Positions 1-7,517 of a stretch of DNA of 57,166 bases are shown piece after piece. The translations under genes and the position numbers were made by a program. Every line of letters starts with the position of its first letter. Position 1 is the first letter of the stretch. Under the pieces are notes generated by a model. It saw nothing but the letters and a program-made list of their open reading frames with translations. It was not told where the DNA came from and made no database searches. This stretch comes from Clostridia bacterium (GTDB lineage Bacteria > Bacillota > Clostridia > Oscillospirales > UBA644): the NCBI GenBank assembly GCA_014872655.1, contig WHHJ01000004.1, positions 1 through 57,166 of the forward strand, written 5' to 3'.

Positions 1-11
1 TATACCATAAA

Positions 12-43
12 GCAAAAATGCTTGCTTGCAAGGGCATTTTTGC
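12..43. terminator. Hairpin near left edge, possible terminator or attenuator
   Basis: Perfect 10-bp arms (12-21 and 34-43) enclose a 12-nt loop. On the minus strand the hairpin is followed by TTTATGG, and it lies downstream of the leftward promoter at 124-152. It could end or attenuate a short leader transcript running off the left edge. No gene is visible on that side. Confidence 0.4.
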
Positions 44-57
44 GAAGCCGTCAATAG

Positions 58-127
58 CGCAGGCGCATGAAATGCGCACGTGGCGAATGCCCTAAGGCTT
101 GCAAAGCAAGACTTTCTGCGTCTATTA
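58..127 (-). repeat. Structured leader element, copy 1 (leftward)
   Basis: Read on the minus strand, this stretch is nearly identical to 1666-1732 on the plus strand. Both start just after a TATAAT box and can fold as a three-way junction: a closing CGCAG/CTGCG helix, a small CTTGC/GCAAG hairpin and a GCGCAT/ATGCGC hairpin with a UUC loop, with a conserved AGGGCAT between the two inner hairpins. It would be the 5' leader of a leftward transcript leaving the window. It may be a repeat family or a regulatory RNA motif. Confidence 0.55.
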
Positions 128-152
128 TATCATGTTTCAAAAATGAAGTAAA
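124..152 (-). promoter_or_regulatory. Leftward sigma-A-type promoter
   Basis: On the minus strand a TTTACT -35 box (147-152) and a TATAAT -10 box (124-129) are separated by 17 bp. Transcription would start at the edge of the structured leader element and run out of the window to the left. Confidence 0.5.
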
Positions 153-253
153 ACGTCTTTTTGCATAAAATCAAAGCGGTGTATTTGGCAAAAAATGACA
201 AAAAGTGCGTATTTTACCGATTTTTGTCAACTATGGTTTGAGGACTGATTTGG

Positions 254-282
254 TTGCAATTTCAGGTCGTGCATGGTATAAT
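254..282 (+). promoter_or_regulatory. Promoter upstream of the hydrolase
   Basis: TTGCAA (254-259), a 17-bp spacer and TATAAT (277-282) form a strong vegetative promoter. The downstream gene starts about 400 bp later, so there would be a long leader. I see no riboswitch or clear ORF in 283-690. Confidence 0.6.
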
Positions 283-690
283 AAAAAAAGAAAATCCGGT
301 GCTTTCTGTGCTATAGCCAGTTGGTCTGCAAGATTTTTAATGGGCGCACTATTTGTGTGCGGTTTTCCGCTTTCGGGATTTTTTGATCCCGTGTTTGCGG
401 CCCTGTCGGTAGTTGGTCCGTTGTGCCTCACAGTCGGCAGCATTGGGATGGAGAATATTATCTCCGGACTTGTCTTCAAACTTTTGTGCGGGTAATTCTA
501 TTCGTCTGTATTATAAGATATCCTGGGACGATACTGTTTTGACTGGATGCGTGTAACCGCTGCGGCCCGGAAACCATGATTGTAACACCGTCCGAAATCG
601 AAAAAGTGTTGTTCTGTTTGTGTGAAAAAAGATTCTTTGTAAGAAGGATTGATTATAAAAAAATACGGGGTTTTTGAAGGAGGGATTAGA

Positions 691-1620
691 GTGGAGCGAA
701 AGATCGAATCTTTTGGTTCTTCTGATGGAAAGTCGGAAGTGGCGGCCTATTTTTTTGAAACGCCTTCGGCAGACCCGCGCGCGGTGGTGCAGATCAGTCA
801 TGGGATGTGCGAGCACTTGGGGCGTTACGAAGCGTTTGCCCGTTATTTGAACGACCGTGGTATTTTTGTCTGCGGCAACGACCATTTAGGGCACGGTTTA
901 ACCAGCGGTACGGTGGGCATGGACGGATATTTTTCCGATCGGGACGGACGGTTTTATGTACTGCACGATTTAAAGCAGATGAACCGGTTGGCGCGGGAGC
1001 GTTACGGAGATATCCCCGTGATTTTGTTGGGACATAGTATGGGCAGCTTTTTTGCGCGTTGGTTTGCCTGCGAATATCCGGACAGCCTGGACGGATTGAT
1101 TCTCAGCGGCACTGGCGGACCTTCCGCGATGATTCGGCTTGGCGTATGGCTTTCGGCGTTGTTGGTGCGGCTGTATGGGCCGCGACACGTTTCTTCCTTT
1201 TTGCAGCATGCAGGAATGGGTTCCTATGTGCGCCGGATCGAAAATCCCGTCACGGAATACGACTGGATCTCTCGTGACGAGCAAGTCGTGCGCATCTATG
1301 CGCAGGATCCCAAATGTACGTTTCCATTCACCGCCGGCGCCTATCATGAGCTGCTGACCGTGCATGCAGCGGTCAACCGCCGATCCTGGGCGCGTCAGAT
1401 TCGCCGGGATTTGCCGATCTATCTGTTTTCAGGGGATCAGGACCCTGTCGGCGATTACGGCCGGGGCGTTGAGACGGTCTTTGCACGCCTGTGCCAGGCC
1501 GGGATCGAAGACGTCACCTGTCGGATTTATCCGGGCGGACGGCACGAGATGCTCAACGAAATCAATCGTGAGCAGGTCTTTGAAGAAGTGGCGGATTGGT
1601 GCGTCGGGCATTTTTGTTAA
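691..1620 (+). CDS. Alpha/beta hydrolase, lysophospholipase / monoacylglycerol lipase-like
   Basis: A 309-residue serine hydrolase of the Hydrolase_4 type, probably acting on lipid or other ester substrates in the cytoplasm. The nucleophile elbow is GHSMGS, the acid is likely the Asp of SGDQDPVG, and the catalytic His lies in PGGRHEMLNE near the C-terminus, all in the normal family order. I prefer the GTG start at 691 because a good ribosome site (GAAGGAGGG, 676-684) sits just upstream; an in-frame codon at 649 lacks one. No signal peptide is seen. The gene stands alone between two inverted copies of a structured leader element. The substrate cannot be named. Confidence 0.85.
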   Translation: MERKIESFGSSDGKSEVAAYFFETPSADPRAVVQISHGMCEHLGRYEAFARYLNDRGIFVCGNDHLGHGLTSGTVGMDGYFSDRDGRFYVLHDLKQMNRLARERYGDIPVILLGHSMGSFFARWFACEYPDSLDGLILSGTGGPSAMIRLGVWLSALLVRLYGPRHVSSFLQHAGMGSYVRRIENPVTEYDWISRDEQVVRIYAQDPKCTFPFTAGAYHELLTVHAAVNRRSWARQIRRDLPIYLFSGDQDPVGDYGRGVETVFARLCQAGIEDVTCRIYPGGRHEMLNEINREQVFEEVADWCVGHFC

Positions 1621-1636
1621 AAATCGTGTCGATGTG

Positions 1637-1665
1637 TTTACAATCGGCGTTGGGCATGGTATAAT
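1637..1665 (+). promoter_or_regulatory. Promoter for trpS with a ~190-nt leader
   Basis: TTTACA (1637-1642), 17-bp spacer, TATAAT (1660-1665). It begins 16 bases after the hydrolase stop codon. Transcription would start around 1672 and pass through the structured leader before trpS. No T-box (AGGGTGG-type) motif is present. Confidence 0.6.
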
Positions 1666-1732
1666 ATACGCAGAAAGTCTTGCTTTGCAGCCGCAGGGCA
1701 TTTACCGGGTGCGCATTTCATGCGCCTGCGTC
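1666..1732 (+). repeat. Structured leader element, copy 2 (trpS leader)
   Basis: Nearly identical over about 65 bases to the inverse of 58-127. ACGCAG (1668-1673) pairs with CTGCGT (1727-1732), and inside are the TTGC/GCAG mini-hairpin and the perfect GCGCAT-UUC-ATGCGC hairpin. A partial third copy follows at about 1757-1800, keeping the CAAAAAGTCTTGCTTTGCAG part and GAGGGCATT but not the closing helix. The sequence is transcribed as the trpS leader. Whether it senses something or is only a repeat is unknown. Confidence 0.55.
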
Positions 1733-1756
1733 ATGGAACGCTTTCATCGTGTGATG

Positions 1757-1800
1757 ATATACGCAAAAAGTCTTGCTTTGCAGCCAGAGGGCATTGACAG
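1757..1800 (+). repeat. Structured leader element, partial third copy
   Basis: This stretch repeats the 5' half of 1666-1732 (ATATACGCA, AAGTCTTGCTTTGCAG, AGGGCATT). The 3' GCGCAT hairpin is missing. It lies tandemly behind copy 2 in the trpS leader, which points to local duplication. Confidence 0.55.
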
Positions 1801-1857
1801 CTTTCATGGTATCATGAATACATAAAAGAATACAGATCCTGTCAGGGGTGTTTACAG

Positions 1858-2946
1858 ATGTCAAAAATTATCTTAACGGGAGATCGTCCGACGGGTCGGC
1901 TCCATATCGGCCACTATGTCGGATCACTGCGTCGCAGGGTCGAACTTCAGAATTCAGGAGAATACGATCACGTTTACGTGATGATTGCCGACGCACAGGC
2001 ATTGACCGACAATGCCGACCATCCGGAAAAAGTGCGGCAGAATATTTTGGAAGTGGCGCTGGACTATTTGTCCTGCGGATTGGACCCGGAAAAATGCACC
2101 ATGTTTATCCAGTCTCAGGTCCCGCAATTGTGCGAGATGGCGTTTTATTATATGAATTTAGTAACGGTTTCCAGATTGCAGCGAAATCCGACCGTCAAGG
2201 CGGAAATCGGCATGCGCAATTTTGAGGCCAGTATTCCGGTCGGATTCTTTACGTACCCGATCAGCCAGGCGGCGGATATTACCGCCTTTAAAGCCACGAC
2301 GGTCCCGGCTGGAGAAGATCAAAAGCCGATGATCGAGCAGACCAATGAAATTGTGCGTAAATTTAATGCGGTTTACGGTCCTACTTTGGTTGAAGCCGAG
2401 ATTTTGCTGCCGCAAAACGGCGCGTGCATGCGGCTGCCCGGAACGGACGGAAAAGCCAAGATGAGCAAGTCGCTGGGCAATTGTATTTATTTGTCCGACA
2501 CCGAACAGGACGTGCGCACCAAGGTTATGAGTATGTATACGGACCCGGATCATCTCAAAGTATCCGACCCTGGAAAAGTAGAGGGAAATACAGTCTTTAC
2601 CTATTTGGACGCCTTTTGCCGGGACGAGGATTTTGCGGCATTTTTGCCCGAATATGCCAACCTGGATGAACTCAAAGACCACTATCGCCGCGGCGGACTG
2701 GGCGATGTGAAGGTTAAAAAATTCTTGAATGAAGTGTTGCAGCAGCAATTGTCTGGCATCCGGGAACGCCGCAAGCAATACCAGCAAGACATCGGGTATG
2801 TTACTGAGATGTTGCGGCAGGGCAGCGACTATGCTCGCGGAGTCGCGCAGCAAACACTGGACGAAATCCGGTCGGCGATGCGGCTCAATTATTTTGATGA
2901 TGCGGAGTGGATCCGCAGTCAGCGTGAAAAATTCGCGGGATGTTAA
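1858..2946 (+). CDS. trpS: Tryptophan--tRNA ligase
   Basis: A class Ic aminoacyl-tRNA synthetase that charges tRNA-Trp with tryptophan using ATP. The HIGH-type signature (RLHIGH, residues about 14-19) and the KMSKS loop (about 201-205) are both intact, and the length of 362 residues is normal for bacterial TrpRS. The ATG at 1858 follows a modest ribosome site (CAGGGGTG). The gene has its own promoter and a long structured leader, and is closed by a hairpin terminator. Trp synthetase genes in Firmicutes are often under T-box control, but I see no T-box here. Confidence 0.97.
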   Translation: MSKIILTGDRPTGRLHIGHYVGSLRRRVELQNSGEYDHVYVMIADAQALTDNADHPEKVRQNILEVALDYLSCGLDPEKCTMFIQSQVPQLCEMAFYYMNLVTVSRLQRNPTVKAEIGMRNFEASIPVGFFTYPISQAADITAFKATTVPAGEDQKPMIEQTNEIVRKFNAVYGPTLVEAEILLPQNGACMRLPGTDGKAKMSKSLGNCIYLSDTEQDVRTKVMSMYTDPDHLKVSDPGKVEGNTVFTYLDAFCRDEDFAAFLPEYANLDELKDHYRRGGLGDVKVKKFLNEVLQQQLSGIRERRKQYQQDIGYVTEMLRQGSDYARGVAQQTLDEIRSAMRLNYFDDAEWIRSQREKFAGC

Positions 2947-2953
2947 GCCCGCT

Positions 2954-2979
2954 CGCGGAGGCATGTCCTCCGCGTCTTT
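2954..2979 (+). terminator. Intrinsic terminator after trpS
   Basis: CGCGGAGG (2954-2961) pairs perfectly with CCTCCGCG (2967-2974) and is followed by TCTTTATT. Confidence 0.8.
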
Positions 2980-3014
2980 ATTATAGAAATTGATTTTTTA
3001 CAGGAGGACTTTTT

Positions 3015-3506
3015 ATGAGACAGATTCCAGTACAACCTTTGACGGCGGAGGATTTTGCACCGTTCGGCCAGTTTTATTCGATGACTTCTCCGCAGGGATA
3101 TGCGCTGTGCGGGCCGCTGCATCAGTTTTATCCGGACCGTGTTTCGGCGGCGTATACGTCGGGGGTCGGATTTTCACCGATTACCGTTCGCAGCCCTGAG
3201 CGCATGATTGTTGATGCGGTGGAGTATCATACCACCACCTGTGAAATCATTTTGCCGCTCAATCAGGATATGATTTTACACGTCGCGCCCGCGTCGGCCG
3301 GAACGCCTGTCACCCATTTAACAAAGGCTTTCCTGGTTCCGAAAAATACGTTGGTCAAAATCAATCCGGCGATCTGGCACTTGGCGCCGCTGCCGGCAGG
3401 GGAAGAGCCTCTGCATGCGATGATCGTATTGCCGGAATGCACGTATATGAACGATTGTACCGTGGTCTCTTTGGACGAAGACCAGGTTTTTGAAATCGTG
3501 CGGTAG
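3015..3506 (+). CDS. Ureidoglycolate lyase (AllA)-like cupin protein
   Basis: A 163-residue protein resembling the ureidoglycolate lyase family, whose members release urea and glyoxylate from ureidoglycolate. The opening PLTAEDFAPFGQ is typical of that family, and the body looks like a beta-rich cupin with a conserved INPAIWHLAPLP segment. The ATG at 3015 has an excellent ribosome site (CAGGAGGAC). No other allantoin-pathway gene is nearby; the neighbours are trpS and purine salvage genes. A different cupin lyase or binding role is possible. The family call is fairly good, the substrate is inferred. Confidence 0.6.
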   Translation: MRQIPVQPLTAEDFAPFGQFYSMTSPQGYALCGPLHQFYPDRVSAAYTSGVGFSPITVRSPERMIVDAVEYHTTTCEIILPLNQDMILHVAPASAGTPVTHLTKAFLVPKNTLVKINPAIWHLAPLPAGEEPLHAMIVLPECTYMNDCTVVSLDEDQVFEIVR

Positions 3507-3524
3507 CGCCGGGCAGGTGGCATC

Positions 3525-3806
3525 GTGGAACAAAATCGACGGCACGCCGGTGTAATCGTGTACGAGGTACTCAATGCGGCTACGGCGACGCAGTATCGTT
3601 TACAAACGCAAATGCTGCTCAGCGCACGGCAGGATCTGGTGCTGGATATGCGCCGGCTGCGCACGATCAGCGCAGAGGGGTATTTGTTTTTACAGCAGCT
3701 GGTACAAGCCGCTCAAGCGTATGACGGACGTGTTTTTTTTCAGCATGTCCCTTCGGATTTGGTTTCGTCACTGCAGCAGCAGGTCCCGCAAGCCGAAATC
3801 CTTTAA
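3525..3806 (+). CDS. Small STAS-like domain protein
   Basis: A 93-residue protein beginning at GTG 3525, preceded by GGGCAGGTGG, only 18 bases behind the AllA-like gene. The centre (LVLDMRRLRTISAEGYLFL) follows the STAS pattern of a hydrophobic strand, Asp, a turn with a Ser, then a helix, as in anti-sigma-factor antagonists. No kinase or phosphatase partner is nearby. It may be a regulatory or nucleotide-binding module. The fold call is tentative, and only its compact spacing and codon use argue that it is a real gene. Confidence 0.5.
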   Translation: MEQNRRHAGVIVYEVLNAATATQYRLQTQMLLSARQDLVLDMRRLRTISAEGYLFLQQLVQAAQAYDGRVFFQHVPSDLVSSLQQQVPQAEIL

Positions 3807-3871
3807 TCCATCGCCGGACTCGATTTTAAAAATTGTTTGGTCTCGGCACTTCACAGAGAGCAGGTGAAAGA

Positions 3872-4729
3872 ATGGAGTCAACAGCAGCCCTGTTGCAATC
3901 TTGTTTAACAGCGTTGCAGCGCCAGACGGCCGCGGCTTTTGCAGCGGCGGATTTTCGCCCCCGCATCGCGGTGGTGTTGGGGTCCGGGCTTGGTTTTTTT
4001 GCAGACCGTCTGCAAACGGTTTGTACGGTTCCGTATACACAGATCCCGGATTTCCCGGTTTCTACGGTGGCCGGACATGAGGGCCGTTTTGTTTTTGGCC
4101 GACTGGACGGCGTAGATGTTGCGGCCATGCAGGGCCGCGTCCATTTATACGAAGGATATACGCCTGCGCAGGTGGTTTTGCCGTTGCGGCTGCTGCGCTT
4201 GCTGGGGGCACAGACGCTCATTTTGACCAACGCGGCAGGTGGAATCGACCCGGCGTTTGAAGTGGGGGACCCGATGTTAATTACGGATCACATTGCGTGT
4301 TTTGCGCCGTCTGCTTTGGTCGGACCGAATCTGGAATCTTTGGGTCCGCGGTTTCCGGACATGTCGCAGGTTTATGACCCTGCGCTGTGTGGGGCCGTCC
4401 GCGAGGCCGCGCAGGCGGAGAAAATCCGATTGCGGGAAGGCGTGTATTTACAGACGGTGGGCCCGCAATACGAAACGCCGGCAGAAATACGGATGTTCCG
4501 GTCTTTGGGTGCCGACGCGGTCGGCATGAGTACGGCCATCGAGGCGTGCGCCGCCCGTCATGCCGGGATGCGTGTTTGCGGTCTGAGTTTGATCACCAAT
4601 GCGGCCGCCGGTGTCGGCAATGCCGAACTCAATCACGAGGAAGTCAAGCGCGCAGCCGCGCAGGCCGGGGAGCGTCTTTTCCGGTTGGTTCGCCGGTTGA
4701 TTCTCGCGGCCGATCTTCAAAACAAATAA
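3872..4729 (+). CDS. Purine nucleoside phosphorylase
   Basis: A trimeric-type PNP of 285 residues that splits purine nucleosides with phosphate into free base and ribose-1-phosphate. Family motifs are clear: GSGLGFF, the VAGHEGRFVFG phosphate and base region, LTNAAGGI, and the MSTAIEA followed by LITNAAAG signature. I take ATG 3872, which has AGAGCAGGTGA upstream, over an in-frame codon at 3833 that would add 13 unconserved residues. It is followed after 80 bases by adenosine deaminase, giving a salvage pair: deamination of adenosine, then phosphorolysis of inosine. Confidence 0.93.
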   Translation: MESTAALLQSCLTALQRQTAAAFAAADFRPRIAVVLGSGLGFFADRLQTVCTVPYTQIPDFPVSTVAGHEGRFVFGRLDGVDVAAMQGRVHLYEGYTPAQVVLPLRLLRLLGAQTLILTNAAGGIDPAFEVGDPMLITDHIACFAPSALVGPNLESLGPRFPDMSQVYDPALCGAVREAAQAEKIRLREGVYLQTVGPQYETPAEIRMFRSLGADAVGMSTAIEACAARHAGMRVCGLSLITNAAAGVGNAELNHEEVKRAAAQAGERLFRLVRRLILAADLQNK

Positions 4730-4809
4730 CGAAGTTTCCTGTATCCGTCCCAACGGACGGGATGCGGGAACGCGGTGGGGGGCGTCCCCAGAGAAAGAGG
4801 AGCATGTGC

Positions 4810-5811
4810 ATGATAGACTTGCATTTACATTTAGACGGATCGCTGTCCTGTCAAACGGTTTGGACATTGGCACAGCAGCAGCATATTACACTGCCGGTGC
4901 AGACGGCCGAGGCGCTGAAACCTTTTTTGACTGCGCCGCCGGATTGCCCGGATTTAGCGACCTATTTAAAATGTTTTCAGATTCCGCTGTCGGTGCTGCA
5001 AACGCCCGACGCGGTTTGTTACGCAACCCGGGAGTTGTGTCAAACATTGCAGCAGCAGGGGCTGCTATATGCCGAGATTCGGTTTGCGCCGCAGCTGCAC
5101 ACCGCTTCCGGCGCTACAATGGAGCAGATTGTTGAGGCGGCGGCCCGGGGCGTGCAGGAGTCCGGCTTTGACGCGCGGTTGATTTTGTGCGCGATGCGGG
5201 CCGACGGGGTAGAAGAACAAAACCTGCAAACCGTCCGGCTGGCCAAGGACTTTTTGGGCAAGTCGGTGGTTGGGGTCGATTTAGCCGGGGATGAAGCCCG
5301 GTATGCAACGCAGCAATGCAGCCCCGTGTTTGAATTGGCGCGGCAGCTCGAAGTCCCGTTTACCGTGCACGCCGGGGAAGCGTCCGGTTCGGACAGCGTC
5401 CGGACGGCGGTAGAAGCCGGTGCGCGACGGATCGGGCACGGGTTAAACGCGGCCGGGGATCCCGAATTGATGGATCAAATCATGCGTCAACAGATTGCGA
5501 TAGAGATGTGTCCGTCTTCTAATTTTCAAACCAAAGCCGTGCAACAGGCAGAGCAGTATCCGCTCAAACGCTGGCTGCAAAGCGGGGTGCTGGTGACGAT
5601 CAATACGGATAACCTCACCGTTTCGGATACGTGCCTGCGGGATGAATATCGGCTGATTGAACTGATTTACGGTCTGACCCGGGAAGAAAAGCAAACGCTG
5701 GTCCGGCACGCCGTGCAGGCGTCTTTTTTACCTGAGGCAGAGAAAAAGGCATTGGCGGCGCGGGTTGAACAGGCTTTTGCAGCCGAGGAACCCGCCCAAA
5801 ACGGCGATTGA
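4810..5811 (+). CDS. add: Adenosine deaminase
   Basis: Converts adenosine (and probably deoxyadenosine) to inosine. The metal-binding HLHLDGS motif (His5, His7) opens the protein, with HAGEA around residue 189, GHG around 210 and the catalytic NTDN around 264, as expected for the family; 333 residues is a usual length. ATG 4810 is best placed behind AGAAAGAGGAG, and ATG 4804 is too close. The open frame extends upstream to 4387, but that part overlaps PNP and is spurious. It is paired with PNP for purine salvage. The stop codon overlaps the -35 box of the next gene. Confidence 0.95.
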   Translation: MIDLHLHLDGSLSCQTVWTLAQQQHITLPVQTAEALKPFLTAPPDCPDLATYLKCFQIPLSVLQTPDAVCYATRELCQTLQQQGLLYAEIRFAPQLHTASGATMEQIVEAAARGVQESGFDARLILCAMRADGVEEQNLQTVRLAKDFLGKSVVGVDLAGDEARYATQQCSPVFELARQLEVPFTVHAGEASGSDSVRTAVEAGARRIGHGLNAAGDPELMDQIMRQQIAIEMCPSSNFQTKAVQQAEQYPLKRWLQSGVLVTINTDNLTVSDTCLRDEYRLIELIYGLTREEKQTLVRHAVQASFLPEAEKKALAARVEQAFAAEEPAQNGD

Positions 5812-5836
5812 CTATTTGCCGAATTTATGATACAAT
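5808..5836 (+). promoter_or_regulatory. Promoter for the ABC-F gene, -35 overlapping the add stop codon
   Basis: TTGACT (5808-5813), 17-bp spacer and TACAAT (5831-5836). The TGA stop of add (5809-5811) is part of the -35 box. Confidence 0.75.
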
Positions 5837-5867
5837 AAAAGGAATCTTTACAGAGTGGGAGAAAAGC

Positions 5868-7481
5868 ATGATTACACTTTCAGACGTCAGTTTTCAGTTC
5901 GGTGCGGAGGTCCTGTTTAAAGAAGTGGACTTACAGTTTGTTCCGGGCAATTGTTATGGGATTATCGGCGCGAACGGAGCGGGGAAGTCGACGTTTTTAA
6001 AAATTTTATGTGGAGAATTAGAACCGACGAGCGGTACCGTGACCATTGATGAGAATACGAGGTTATCCGTATTGCGTCAGGACCATTTTGCCTTTGACGC
6101 GTACACGGTGTTGGACACGGTCATTATGGGCAACCGCCGGTTATATGATATTTTAAAAGAAAAAGACGCTATTTACGCCAAGGAAGATTTTTCGGAACAG
6201 GACGGCTTGCGCGCATCCGAGTTGGAAAGTGAGTTTGCCGAGCTGGGCGGCTGGGAGTCGGAATCCGACGCCTCCCGGTTGATTCAGGGCCTGGGGCTTG
6301 AAGAGTCCTGTCTTTATGAGCCGATGTCACAGTTAAAAGAAAGTGAAAAGGTCAAAGTTTTGCTGGCCCAGGCGTTGTTCGGCAATCCCGAGATTATTTT
6401 ACTGGACGAACCGACAAACGGTTTGGACCTTGCGGCAACCGCATGGCTGGAAGATTTTCTGTCGGACTATTTCGGTACGGTGTTAGTGGTTTCGCACGAC
6501 CGGCACTTTTTAAATAATGTCTGTACCAACATCGTGGATATCGACTATTCGTCCATCAAAATGTATGTGGGCAACTATGAATTTTGGTACGAGTCCAGCC
6601 AGATGATTCAGCGCATGATTAAACAGCAGAATAAAAAGAACGAGGAAAAAATCAAGGAACTGCAAAATTTTATCGCGCGCTTTTCCGCCAACAAATCCAA
6701 GTCCCGGCAGGCCACGTCCCGCCGAAAGCTGCTGGATAAATTAACAATCGAAGAATTACCGGCCTCCAGCCGCCGTTATCCGTTTATCGGATTTGACATG
6801 GACCGGGAGCCCGGAAAAGATATCTTAACCGTCACTGATTTGTGCAAAAAGGACGCGGCGGGCAACGTTTTATTTAATCAGGTCTCTTTTACCGTCAATC
6901 GGTCGGACAAAATTGCTTTTGTGGGCAATGAGCGCTCGATTGCCGCCTTGTTTGATGTGTTGACGCAGCAGACGCCGGCAGACGGGGGAACGTTCAAATG
7001 GGGCGTCAGCATTTCGTATTCTTACTTTCCGCATGACAACACAGCGTTTTTTGAAGGCTGTCAGGATTCTATTTTAGATTGGATGCGGCAATGGTCCAAA
7101 GACCAAACCGAATCGTATCTGCGCGGCTTTTTGGGCAGAATGCTGTTTTCAGGTGACAGTATCTATAAACCGGTCGAAGTTCTTTCGGGCGGCGAGAAAG
7201 CTCGGTGCATGTTTTCGCGGATGATGCTCTTTGGCTCCAATTTGTTGATTTTGGACCGTCCCACAGACCATTTGGATCTGGAATCGATTGCCGCGCTCAA
7301 TGACGGGTTGGCCGCATTTAAGGGCAATGTTTTACTTTTATCACACGACTATGAAATGGTAGATACGGTCGCCAACCGGGTGATCGAATTGACGCCGGAC
7401 GGCATGATTGACCGGATGGGGTCGTATGCAGATTTTGTCGAATACAAGAAATCTATTGGTCAAGATGTTATAGAACTGTAA
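5868..7481 (+). CDS. ABC-F family ATP-binding protein (YkpA/YbiT-like) with one degenerate site
   Basis: A 537-residue soluble twin-ATPase protein of the ABC-F family, whose members act on the ribosome in translation or antibiotic protection. The first domain has an intact Walker A (GANGAGKST, about 34-42) and Walker B (IILLDEPTN), but its signature is LKESE instead of LSGGE. The second domain has an intact LSGGE signature, but its Walker A position reads GNERSIAAL without the Lys-Ser/Thr, and Walker B reads LLILDRPTD with Arg in place of the catalytic Glu. One composite ATP site is therefore intact and the other lost. The interdomain linker is basic (around residues 245-300). ATG 5868 follows GAGTGGGAGA. 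Confidence 0.88.
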   Translation: MITLSDVSFQFGAEVLFKEVDLQFVPGNCYGIIGANGAGKSTFLKILCGELEPTSGTVTIDENTRLSVLRQDHFAFDAYTVLDTVIMGNRRLYDILKEKDAIYAKEDFSEQDGLRASELESEFAELGGWESESDASRLIQGLGLEESCLYEPMSQLKESEKVKVLLAQALFGNPEIILLDEPTNGLDLAATAWLEDFLSDYFGTVLVVSHDRHFLNNVCTNIVDIDYSSIKMYVGNYEFWYESSQMIQRMIKQQNKKNEEKIKELQNFIARFSANKSKSRQATSRRKLLDKLTIEELPASSRRYPFIGFDMDREPGKDILTVTDLCKKDAAGNVLFNQVSFTVNRSDKIAFVGNERSIAALFDVLTQQTPADGGTFKWGVSISYSYFPHDNTAFFEGCQDSILDWMRQWSKDQTESYLRGFLGRMLFSGDSIYKPVEVLSGGEKARCMFSRMMLFGSNLLILDRPTDHLDLESIAALNDGLAAFKGNVLLLSHDYEMVDTVANRVIELTPDGMIDRMGSYADFVEYKKSIGQDVIEL

Positions 7482-7517
7482 ATATATTTTATTTTTTTAG
7501 AGGGGATGAGAAGAGCC

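Noticed and set aside
205..495. A 96-codon plus-strand frame in the left intergenic region
   Set aside because: It contains the promoter at 254-282 in its own coding sequence, has no ribosome site, and shows no protein-like pattern.
1364..1825. A 153-codon frame running through the end of the hydrolase gene and the trpS leader
   Set aside because: It is a shadow of the hydrolase gene; its tail only translates the tandem leader repeats.
1666..1857. T-box riboswitch in the trpS leader
   Set aside because: No AGGGTGG-type T-box sequence, specifier hairpin or terminator could be found.
4387..4809. N-terminal extension of adenosine deaminase
   Set aside because: It overlaps the end of PNP in another frame; the family start HLHLDGS is met at 4810 behind a ribosome site.
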